Origin: DYGX01 sp035325905
GTDB lineage: Bacteria > Chloroflexota > Anaerolineae > Aggregatilineales > Aggregatilineaceae
Length of the DNA stretch: 8,451 bases
Assembly (NCBI GenBank): GCA_035325905.1
Contig: DAOKYY010000123.1
Coordinates: 1 to 8,451 of the forward strand
Direction of reading: 5' to 3'
The notes beneath the pieces were generated by a model that saw only the letters and a program-made list of their open reading frames with translations, was not told where the DNA came from and ran no database searches. This document shows, piece after piece, positions 1-5,582 of the stretch. Numbering within the stretch: the first letter of the stretch is position 1; every line of letters starts with the position of its first letter. A program made the position numbers and the translations under genes.

Positions 1-38
1 CGAACACGCTTGACGACATCGTCGTGAAATTCTTCTAG
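1..38 (+). CDS. 3' end of an unidentified protein gene (partial)
   Basis: Reading from base 3, the plus strand encodes NTLDDIVVKFF and then a TAG stop at 36-38. The gene would begin outside the window. Eleven residues are too few to identify a family. The acidic-then-hydrophobic end is compatible with a real C-terminus, and the downstream DNA turns AT-richer, as intergenic DNA often does. It would be convergent with the tRNA gene. The frame could also be open by chance, so the call is tentative. Confidence 0.4.
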   Translation, partial: NTLDDIVVKFF

Positions 39-66
39 CCCGGCTTTTTGTATAGTGTGGTGAATC

Positions 67-94
67 AAAACAGGGCGGCGATTGCGGCCCTGTT
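67..94 (-). terminator. Intrinsic terminator of the tRNA-Arg gene
   Basis: A perfect 8-bp inverted repeat (69-76 with 87-94) encloses a 10-nt loop. On the minus strand it is followed by TTTTGATTC, a short U-rich tail, and it begins 14 nt past the tRNA 3' end. On the plus strand no T-run follows the hairpin, so it serves the minus-strand tRNA transcript. Confidence 0.7.
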
Positions 95-107
95 CACGTG
101 CTTGGCA

Positions 108-180
108 AGCCCCCGGGCGGATTCGAACCGCCGACGCAAGGTTTAGGAAACCTTCGCTCTATCCTCTGAGCTACGGGGGC
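108..180 (-). tRNA. tRNA-Arg, anticodon CCU
   Basis: The minus strand folds into a full cloverleaf. It has a 7-bp acceptor stem (GCCCCCG with CGGGGGC), a 4-bp D stem (GCTC/GAGC) with an AGAGGATA loop, a 5-bp anticodon stem (AAGGT/ACCTT) with loop TTCCTAA, a 5-nt variable region, and a T arm GGCGG-TTCGAAT-CCGCC. The anticodon is CCT, which reads the arginine codon AGG. A20, an arginine identity base, is present in the D loop. CCA is not encoded, so it would be added after transcription. The discriminator position reads T, which is unusual because bacterial arginine tRNAs normally carry A or G there. The gene appears to be a single-gene unit, with its own promoter upstream and terminator downstream. 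Confidence 0.96.
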
Positions 181-202
181 GCGGCTGCCGGTCGGCTCCG
201 GT

Positions 203-231
203 AGTGTACCACGATGGCCCCCGTTTTTGAA
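203..231 (-). promoter_or_regulatory. Promoter of the tRNA-Arg gene (sigma70-type)
   Basis: On the minus strand a -35 box TTCAAA (226-231, 4 of 6 consensus bases) and a -10 box TACACT (203-208, 4 of 6) are separated by exactly 17 bp. A start about 7 nt past the -10 box falls near 196, which leaves a leader of roughly 16 nt before the mature tRNA 5' end at 180. That is a usual layout for a tRNA gene. Confidence 0.6.
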
Positions 232-258
232 GGCTGAGCGGCGCGCCCGGCGGGCCGA

Positions 259-309
259 CCTGACGCGCGCCTGACGGCTGCCTGATCGCTTGCTGAGCAA
301 AACTTGACA
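259..309 (+). repeat. Five direct repeats with exact 11-bp period upstream of a promoter
   Basis: Heptamers CCTGACG (259-265), CCTGACG (270-276), CCTGATC (281-287), GCTGAGC (292-298) and CTTGACA (303-309) each start 11 bp after the previous one, with 4-bp spacers that are not conserved. The TGA core begins at 261, 272, 283, 294 and 305. The last unit contains the TTGACA -35 box of the plus-strand promoter. A 7-bp half-site plus 4-bp spacer on one helical face is the known binding geometry of OmpR/PhoB-family response regulators, where PHO-type boxes can lie over the -35 region. That a regulator binds here is an inference. I cannot say which one, or whether it would activate or repress. Confidence 0.6.
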
Positions 310-334
310 GCGTCGGGCGAATTCAGGATACAAT
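304..334 (+). promoter_or_regulatory. Promoter of the candidate small RNA
   Basis: A perfect -35 box TTGACA (304-309) is followed by a -10 box TACAAT (329-334, 5 of 6). The spacer is 19 bp, longer than the optimal 17. A long spacer is typical of promoters needing an activator, which fits the phased repeats running into the -35 box. The expected start is near 341. A local AT-rich patch around the -10 box stands out from the surrounding GC-rich DNA. Confidence 0.65.
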
Positions 335-340
335 AAGAGC

Positions 341-425
341 GTCGCAGCCTTCACCGGCTGTCGCGGCGCGCATCATCCCAACGGCCCCGTCTGTAGGCTC
401 ATTCGACTACAGACGGGCGCTTTTT
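341..425 (+). ncRNA. Candidate small non-coding RNA, about 85 nt
   Basis: The stretch lies between a good plus-strand promoter (304-334) and a strong intrinsic terminator (386-425). It has no ATG, GTG or TTG start and no ribosome-binding site, so no peptide is likely. The predicted RNA has a 5' hairpin: stem 345-349 with 356-360, loop 350-355, extendable by a G-U pair and by 339-341 with 362-364. A pyrimidine-rich linker of about 20 nt follows (365-384), then the terminator hairpin. This hairpin-linker-terminator layout is common in trans-acting sRNAs, where the linker serves as seed. I do not recognise an RNA family. Expression is inferred from sequence only. An alternative is a remnant promoter and terminator whose gene has been lost. 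Confidence 0.5.
386..425 (+). terminator. Strong intrinsic terminator (plus strand)
   Basis: A perfect 11-bp stem pairs 386-396 with 407-417 (CCCGTCTGTAG with CTACAGACGGG) around a 10-nt loop. CGC and five T residues (421-425) follow. On the minus strand the hairpin follows the last glycan gene's stop codon directly but has no U-tract after it. It is therefore a proper terminator only for plus-strand transcripts, though the stem could still protect or process the 3' end of the opposing operon mRNA. Confidence 0.8.
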
Positions 426-2325
426 AGCGGGCTGTCGCGCCTGGCGGGAGAACCTGGTAGACGCGCGCGCCGTTCTCGTCGTACACCAGCCGCAGATAGC
501 TCGCCTCGCTCAGCGGGCTGGTCAGGTACGAGGCCGCTTCGGGCAGCGGGGGCCGCCAGCGCAGCATCTCGTCCAGGCGATCCGGCGCCCCGAAGACCTG
601 CGGCAGCAGCACGTAATCGACCCCGTAATCCGCCAGCAGCGCCGCGAAATCCTGCGGCGCGGCGTCCGGCGCGCGCCACAGCGGGCGGAAGGCGTCCTGC
701 TCATTCTCTGCCTGCCCGGCGCCCCGGAAGAATGGCTGCGGGCGGAAATACACCGTGTCGCGCTCGGAGATGATCGGCGCCCAGTCGCCTTCGTGCGGTC
801 CGGGGTGGTTGAGGACGCGCGCGTCGGGGGGCGTGTGGTCGCGCAGCCACTCCATCGCGGCGACATCCGCCCGCGACGAGAACGCGCCGTAGAACGACAC
901 CACCTCGCGCGAGGCGTCCAGCAGCGGGTCGAAGAACGCGACGCCGAGCGCGACCGCGACCAACGCCAGCGCCAGCACAGGATACGCCAGCCGCCGCGTC
1001 CAGGCGTCCACGCGCTCCGTCCCGATCCGCGCCGCCAGCGCCAGCAGCGCCGTGCCACCGAGCGCGAAGTACGGGATGATCGGCCCGTGCCAGGCCAGGC
1101 TGAAGGGATAATCGTACTTCAGCAGCGGCTCGACGACGCGCGGAAAGGTGCGTTCCAGCAGGCCGAGCGTCGAAAACTCCACAATGGCGACCAGCCAGAC
1201 GATCATCAGAAGCTGCGCTGGGGTGCGCTGGCGCAAGCCGATCGCCGCGCCGATCAACGCCAGGGCGACGATTACCCCGCCGTGCATGAAGACCAGCGTC
1301 CGCCAGTGGCGCAGCGCCACCTCGAACGGCGAGTCGATGTCCGAGCCGAGCAGGTCGCCGATGCTCGCCAGCCAGGGCGCGACCAGCGCCAGCGCGATCA
1401 GTGGGATCGCGACCGCGACGACCGCCCACGCCCGCCAGCCAGGGCGGGGCCGCGCCAGCGGCAGCGCGATCAGCCAGGGCGCGTAGCCGATCAGCAGCGC
1501 GATCGTCGTGTCCGGCTGGCTGAGCGGGACCGCCGCCAGGCAGATCGCGGCGAACAGCACATTCGACCAGCGCGGCGAGCGGAGCGCGCGCAACGCGAAG
1601 GTCAGAAATGCCAGCGCGCAGACGAGCGCCAGCAGCGCGGTGTAGTGCGAGTCCATAAAGGCGGTGATCAGCCCCAGGCCGATCACCGCCGCCGCCAAGA
1701 AAGCGCGCCCGGCCCGCCGGTCGCCTAGCTCCGCGCCGAAGTCATACGCCATCCACAAGAAGACGACCGCCGTCGCCGCGCTGAACGCGAGTTGCAGCGC
1801 GTGAATCCCCACCGGCAGCCGCGCGCTGAAATGCGCGATCAAGCCGGGATAGGCGGGCGAGTAGAGGTAGCTGATCTCCGGGTGCCAGGGCGCGAGCGAG
1901 GTGTAGTCTTCGCCCTCGCGCAGCATCAGCGCCAAATAGCCGAACCCCTGCGCGTCGGTGTCGAGCGGGACCGGCAGCAGCGCGACGATCGCGCCGAAGA
2001 CGACGATCAGCACGCCCAGCGCGGCGAAGTCGCGGGCGCTCGGCCAGGTCCAGCGCGGCAAATCGCCCCGGCCCTGGTAATGGTAGGCGCGGCTCAGCGC
2101 GACCAGCACCACCAGCGCGAAGGTCCCGCCCAGCGCCGCGTCCGCCAGCCCGCGCGACCAGCCCACCAGTGGCGCGACGATCCAGGTCACATCGATTGCC
2201 AGCGCGAGGAACAGCCCCGCGCCCAACCCGATCCGCGCGCCGCGACCGGGCAGCCCCGAAGCGGCGAGCGTTCCCGCGCCGAGCAGCAGCCCGGTGAAGA
2301 TGGCGTAGACGAGCAGGCTTATCAT
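424..2325 (-). CDS. Polytopic membrane protein, GT-C-type glycosyltransferase-like
   Basis: The 633-residue product has about 12-14 hydrophobic segments between residues 1 and 465, then a soluble C-terminal domain (about 485-633). The first large extracytoplasmic loop, after a segment at about 101-120, carries an acidic DTD motif (122-124) and an aromatic-rich SPAYP stretch near 156-160. That is the position of the catalytic acidic residue in GT-C enzymes, which use polyprenyl-phosphate sugars on the outer membrane face. The C-terminal part (EWLRDHTPPDARVL, then a GDWAPI..ER motif near 513-522) resembles the soluble domains of large membrane sugar transferases of the PMT/ArnT superfamily. The start is the ATG at 2325, 30 nt after the acetyltransferase stop, and its Shine-Dalgarno is weak. 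It is the last gene of the operon, and its TAA lies inside the convergent terminator's T-run. The membrane topology is clear. The sugar, acceptor and exact family are not. Confidence 0.7.
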   Translation of the reverse strand: MISLLVYAIFTGLLLGAGTLAASGLPGRGARIGLGAGLFLALAIDVTWIVAPLVGWSRGLADAALGGTFALVVLVALSRAYHYQGRGDLPRWTWPSARDFAALGVLIVVFGAIVALLPVPLDTDAQGFGYLALMLREGEDYTSLAPWHPEISYLYSPAYPGLIAHFSARLPVGIHALQLAFSAATAVVFLWMAYDFGAELGDRRAGRAFLAAAVIGLGLITAFMDSHYTALLALVCALAFLTFALRALRSPRWSNVLFAAICLAAVPLSQPDTTIALLIGYAPWLIALPLARPRPGWRAWAVVAVAIPLIALALVAPWLASIGDLLGSDIDSPFEVALRHWRTLVFMHGGVIVALALIGAAIGLRQRTPAQLLMIVWLVAIVEFSTLGLLERTFPRVVEPLLKYDYPFSLAWHGPIIPYFALGGTALLALAARIGTERVDAWTRRLAYPVLALALVAVALGVAFFDPLLDASREVVSFYGAFSSRADVAAMEWLRDHTPPDARVLNHPGPHEGDWAPIISERDTVYFRPQPFFRGAGQAENEQDAFRPLWRAPDAAPQDFAALLADYGVDYVLLPQVFGAPDRLDEMLRWRPPLPEAASYLTSPLSEASYLRLVYDENGARVYQVLPPGATAR

Positions 2326-2355
2326 CCGTGCGATTGTCCGATCAGGTCCGGCGGG

Positions 2356-3039
2356 TCACAGCGCGACCGCGCCGGGCGAGCGCAGCGGGCGGATCACGCG
2401 CGCCGGGTTGCCCGCCGCGATCACGCCCGGCGGGATGTCGTGCGTCACGACGCTGCCCGCGCCGATCACGCTCTCCGCGCCGATGCGCACGCCCTTGAGC
2501 ACCAGCGACTCCATGCCGATAAACACGCCGTCTTCGATCACGACCGGCGCGGTCGCGCCGTCCAGCGGGCGGGCCAGCCGGTCGGCCAGGGCCAGCGGGT
2601 GAAAATCGGTGTCAACGATCGTGCAGTTGCCGCCGATCCACACATTGTCGCCAATGGTGATGCGCTCCTCGGCGCAGATCGTCCCGCCGGTCATGCCGAA
2701 GCCCGCGCCGATGGTGATCGACGCGCCAGGCCGCCGCACCGTCAGAAAGACCGGGTGAAACGGGCCGAGCGCGTTGCTCTCCGGCCACGAGCGCAGCTCC
2801 AGCCGGTCGCCGAGGGTGATTGTCCCGGCGCGGTGGCGCTGGACGATGGGCAGTCCGTACAGCCGCCAGCCCCGCCCCCAGCGCACCCCGGCCAGCGCGA
2901 ACAGCAGCCGCGCGCGCGGGATCAGCAGCAGGCGGCGCGCTTCGAGCCGCAGCAGCCAGGGCTTGCTCAGGGCCATGCTCAGCGCCGCCGCCGAGAGCAG
3001 GCGTGCGGGCGGCGCGGTGTCGTGCCGGTGCTCGCTCAT
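2356..3039 (-). CDS. Hexapeptide-repeat (left-handed beta-helix) O-acyltransferase
   Basis: The 227-residue product is a LbH acyltransferase of the maltose/galactoside O-acetyltransferase type. These transfer an acetyl group from acetyl-CoA to a sugar hydroxyl. Imperfect [LIV]-G-x4 repeats run from about residue 106 to 197 (ITIG, ITIGDNVWIGGN, VVIEDGVFIG, VRIGAESVIGAGSVV). The DTDFHP motif (143-148) holds the probable catalytic His147, and the characteristic end AAGNPARVIR (208-217) is present. The N-terminal ~75 residues are basic and partly hydrophobic, longer than in the smallest family members. I chose the ATG at 3039. An AGG 9 nt upstream overlaps the previous gene's stop, and the in-frame TTG at 3069 would only add a poor N-terminus overlapping that gene. 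Context suggests it acetylates a sugar of the glycan built by the neighbouring GTs. Confidence 0.88.
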   Translation of the reverse strand: MSEHRHDTAPPARLLSAAALSMALSKPWLLRLEARRLLLIPRARLLFALAGVRWGRGWRLYGLPIVQRHRAGTITLGDRLELRSWPESNALGPFHPVFLTVRRPGASITIGAGFGMTGGTICAEERITIGDNVWIGGNCTIVDTDFHPLALADRLARPLDGATAPVVIEDGVFIGMESLVLKGVRIGAESVIGAGSVVTHDIPPGVIAAGNPARVIRPLRSPGAVAL

Positions 3040-3049
3040 ACTCGTTTGC

Positions 3050-4237
3050 CTACAAGTATCCCTGCACAATCTCGACGAGCTGGCGCGCGCGGTGCCGGAA
3101 GGTGTGCTCGGCCAGCAGGCGCTCGCGGGCGGCGGCCCCGATCCGCCGCCGCTCGGCGTCGTGCTGCAACAGCCAGCCGATGCGCTCGATAGCTTCCTCG
3201 CCGCTATGGACGACGATCAGCTCGCGCTCTGGCTCGAACCACGTTTCGATCCCTTCGTAGGGGCTGCACACCATGCAAGCTCCGAGCGCCGCCAGCTCGA
3301 ACGGGCGCGAGCTGGACGAGGCGAAGACCGAGGCGTGCGCCTGGCGCGTGATCACCAGGTTGAGCTTGCTGCGGCAGGCGTACTCGCGCAGCTTGCTGAA
3401 CGAGAGATAGGGCAGCGGCTCGGCGCGGCCCAGGTCGCCGAGGGCCGTCCCGCGCACGGCGAAGCGCGCCTGCGGCAGCGCGCGGCTCGCGTCGCGCAGC
3501 AGGGCGTCGATCCACGCGCCGCGATATTCGCGCCCGTGCCCGTAGAAGAACACGTCGAGGTCTTGTGGCACGTCGAGCGGCGCGAACAGGTCCGGGTCCG
3601 CCCCGTAATAGAGCGCGTGCACGGCGCGGGCGCCCAGCGCGCGCAGCCCCTCCGCCCCGCCCAGGCTGTTGGACAAAAACGCGGTGTATTCGGACGGGTC
3701 CGCGCCCTGATAGATGCGAAAGCCGGAAGCGAACCCGCGAAAGTTCGGCAGGCTGGCGGGCACGTCGCCATCATAGAAGAAAACCGGCTTGCCGTGCCGC
3801 GCGGTGATATGGCGCGCCAGCCCGCTGATGTGATTGAGCGGCACGGTGATCACCAGCACGGCGTCGATGTCCGGCTGGGCCGCCAGCACGCGATCGACGT
3901 GCGCTTTCCAGCGCGGCGCGATCACAGCTTGCGCCACACGCCGCACCAGCCGGTCGGCGGTGGACTCATGGTCGGGACCGGCCCCGGCGGTTTGCGGCGC
4001 GCGCCCTGCGCCGAGCGCGCGCCAGCGGTCGCGCAGCCACTTGAAGGCGTCGCCCTCGCGCCGGGCGGGGTTGGGCGCGGCGCGCCACCACGGCGCCTCG
4101 ATCGCCGGTCCCTGGTACGGCGCGGCGATGACCTCGACCCCGATCTCATACAGCCCCTTGAAAAGCTGCCACCAGGCGGGCGTGGCGCTGAAGGGCTGCG
4201 TCAGGTCCAGCGACGAGACGATCACAAAGAGTTTCAC
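3050..4237 (-). CDS. CgeB-like glycosyltransferase (GT-B fold, Glyco_trans_1_2 type C-terminus)
   Basis: The 395-residue product has a Rossmann-like N-terminal half with a VFFYDGD strand (152-158). After a HALYYGADPDLF segment (207-218) comes a C-terminal half matching what I know of the Glyco_trans_1_2 domain of CgeB-like proteins: an SSRPFELAALGACMV block (309-323), then a YEGIETWF motif and a terminal helical part ending in RHRARQLVE. These enzymes are cytoplasmic and transfer sugars to proteins or glycans. A canonical GT4 E-x7-E motif is not apparent. E314 of RPFEL sits at the position of the second Glu. Translation starts at GTG 4237, overlapping the previous gene's stop by 4 bp (GTGA), with a strong Shine-Dalgarno 6 nt upstream. 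The overlap implies translational coupling. The acetyltransferase follows after 10 nt. The sugar specificity is unknown. Confidence 0.82.
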   Translation of the reverse strand: MKLFVIVSSLDLTQPFSATPAWWQLFKGLYEIGVEVIAAPYQGPAIEAPWWRAAPNPARREGDAFKWLRDRWRALGAGRAPQTAGAGPDHESTADRLVRRVAQAVIAPRWKAHVDRVLAAQPDIDAVLVITVPLNHISGLARHITARHGKPVFFYDGDVPASLPNFRGFASGFRIYQGADPSEYTAFLSNSLGGAEGLRALGARAVHALYYGADPDLFAPLDVPQDLDVFFYGHGREYRGAWIDALLRDASRALPQARFAVRGTALGDLGRAEPLPYLSFSKLREYACRSKLNLVITRQAHASVFASSSSRPFELAALGACMVCSPYEGIETWFEPERELIVVHSGEEAIERIGWLLQHDAERRRIGAAARERLLAEHTFRHRARQLVEIVQGYL

Positions 4238-5469
4238 GCCGCGCTCCCCTTCCGGCGCGCGCGCGCCTGCCGGTAGGCGTCGAGCGTCGCCTCGACCTGG
4301 CGCGACAGGCTAAACTCGCGCCGCACCCGTCGCCGCCCGGCCTCGCCGAAACGGCGGCGCAGATCGGCGTCGGTCAGCAGGCGCGCGATCCGCTCCGCCA
4401 GCGCGTCTGCCCGGCGAGGATCGACGACGTAGCCCGTCTCGCCGTCGATCACGGCTTCCGGCGCGCCGCCAAAGCACGACACGACCGGCGGTGTTCCAGC
4501 GGCCATCGCCTCCAGCACCGCCAGCGGCCACGGCTCGAACGCGGTGCGCGGAAAGGCCAGCACGTCCGCCAGGGCGCAGGCGGCGGCGCGGGTCGCGCCG
4601 TCGCCCGTGACGAGCGCGTCGCCCAGGTCGGGGTTGTCGCGGCGCAGGCGCTCGGCACGCGACGTGTCCGCCGCGAAGGCCCACAGCGCGACATTGGGCA
4701 TATCGCGCCGCACGCGGCGCAGCGCGGCCAGCATCTGCGGCTCGCCGTCCAGGCCCGGCGCGCCGGTTACGAACAGGATCACCGGACGGTCGCGCAGGCG
4801 GAGCCGCTGGCGCAGCGCCTCAACCGCCGCGTCAGGGACCGGCGCGCTGAGGTCAAGCCCATCGTGAATCACCTCGAAGCGCGGCAGGTGGTTGCCGGCC
4901 AGCGCCTGCCGGTGCGCCGCGCTGACCGCGATCCGCAGGTCGGTGTAGTAGCGCATGGTGTGGCGGATGGACAGGTTGCGCGTCGGGTTCCAGCCCAGCC
5001 CCGCCTGGCGCCAGTTGGCGTGGAGCGGGACGCGATACGTCTGCGCGTCACACGTGTCCGCCTTTAGCGCCAGCGGCCGGTAGGCGAAGGACAGCGTATC
5101 ACGCGAGGTAAAGGCGGTCGCGGCCCCGGCGCGGCGACCGAGCACCAGACTGTGATAGCTCAGGTGCGTGCGGACATCGTGCGCGTGCACAATATCCGGC
5201 TTCAGCGCGCGCAGCGTGCGGAGTAGCGGGAGGACAGTCTGCGGATTGAACAGCCCGTACCACGCCGACCAGCGGGTGGCGTAGCGCGAGTGCAGGTGGT
5301 GCACCGTGATCCCGCCGCGCTGCTCGACCTGGGCCGGGCCGGGCGTGGTCGAGATAAACGTCACGCGCTGTCCAGCGGCGATCAGCCCCAGACCGAGCTG
5401 CCACACCACGTCTGCGGCGTCGTCGTGAGCTTCGGGCGACAGCATGTCGTGCAGCATCACGATATGCAT
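4234..5469 (-). CDS. GT4-family glycosyltransferase with unusual donor loop
   Basis: The 411-residue product is a retaining GT-B enzyme of family GT4. It shows HAHD (95-98) in the acceptor domain, IHDGLD (201-206) at the domain junction, and the GT4 E-x7-E motif with E312 and E320 (FEPWPLAVLEAMAAGTPPVV), followed by EAVIDGETGYVVDP. The loop that normally reads G-R-L-x3-4-K-G and binds the donor diphosphate is here TGAPGLDGEPQ (235-245), without the usual Arg and Lys. The acceptor domain has an extra segment rich in aromatic and basic residues (about 140-175). The ATG at 5469 has AGG 8 nt upstream. A 109-nt gap with a possible promoter precedes it, and it couples by a GTGA overlap to the CgeB-like gene. 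The family is certain. The substrate is unknown, and the altered loop may mean altered donor binding. Confidence 0.9.
   Translation of the reverse strand: MHIVMLHDMLSPEAHDDAADVVWQLGLGLIAAGQRVTFISTTPGPAQVEQRGGITVHHLHSRYATRWSAWYGLFNPQTVLPLLRTLRALKPDIVHAHDVRTHLSYHSLVLGRRAGAATAFTSRDTLSFAYRPLALKADTCDAQTYRVPLHANWRQAGLGWNPTRNLSIRHTMRYYTDLRIAVSAAHRQALAGNHLPRFEVIHDGLDLSAPVPDAAVEALRQRLRLRDRPVILFVTGAPGLDGEPQMLAALRRVRRDMPNVALWAFAADTSRAERLRRDNPDLGDALVTGDGATRAAACALADVLAFPRTAFEPWPLAVLEAMAAGTPPVVSCFGGAPEAVIDGETGYVVDPRRADALAERIARLLTDADLRRRFGEAGRRRVRREFSLSRQVEATLDAYRQARARRKGSAA
4244..4251 (-). promoter_or_regulatory. Shine-Dalgarno of the CgeB-like glycosyltransferase gene
   Basis: AAGGGGAG lies on the minus strand inside the end of the preceding gene, 6 nt before the GTG at 4237. 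It supports GTG as the true start and the GTGA overlap as a coupled junction. Confidence 0.75.
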
Positions 5470-5516
5470 AGACTCTGCCTGATCGGCGGGCGCGTCCTGA
5501 GCGAAGAATACACGGG

Positions 5517-5542
5517 CGGAAACGGCTCCGGCGAGCGTTCCG
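5517..5542 (-). other. Imperfect hairpin in the leader of the 4234-5469 gene
   Basis: On the minus strand CGGAACG pairs with CGTTTCCG around one bulged T, with an inner CTC/GAG helix and a GCCG loop. It lies about 50 nt before the start codon and just after the proposed transcription start. The sequence after it is not a U-run, so it is a weak terminator at best. An mRNA 5'-end stabiliser or a leader element is possible. Such hairpins also arise by chance in GC-rich DNA. Confidence 0.35.
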
Positions 5543-5553
5543 GCGCGGTCTCA

Positions 5554-5582
5554 AGCATAACACAAGTGAGGAGCGGTGTCAG
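5554..5582 (-). promoter_or_regulatory. Possible internal promoter for the downstream half of the glycan operon
   Basis: On the minus strand CTGACA (5577-5582, 5 of 6) and TATGCT (5554-5559, 4 of 6) are separated by 17 bp, and a TG one base upstream of the -10 box gives an extended -10 element. The -35 box overlaps the TGA stop of the preceding GT gene. A start near 5547 would leave a leader of about 78 nt. This is the only sizeable gap in the gene array, so a secondary promoter here is plausible. Confidence 0.45.

Noticed and set aside
36..50. Terminator for the left-edge gene at the T-run 45-49
   Set aside because: Only a 3-bp stem (AGC-CCG-GCT) precedes the T-run, too weak to call.
232..258. 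Additional copies of the phased repeat further upstream
   Set aside because: A CTGA at 234-237 is out of phase with the array, and the in-phase TGA at 228-230 is separated from it by two missing units, so I limited the array to five copies.
94..354. 86-residue minus-strand ORF across the tRNA
   Set aside because: Its VAQRIERRFPKPCVGGSNPPG stretch is the usual spurious translation of a tRNA gene.
3040..3069. TTG start at 3069 for the acetyltransferase
   Set aside because: The ATG at 3039 has an AGG at proper spacing and avoids overlap with the preceding gene. The extra 10 residues add nothing family-like.
793..4276. Long plus-strand ORFs at 793-1728, 1792-3192 and 2774-4276
   Set aside because: They lie opposite well-supported minus-strand genes. 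Their products are Arg/Gln/Ala/Pro-rich low-complexity sequences with no domain I recognise, as expected for shadow frames in GC-rich DNA.
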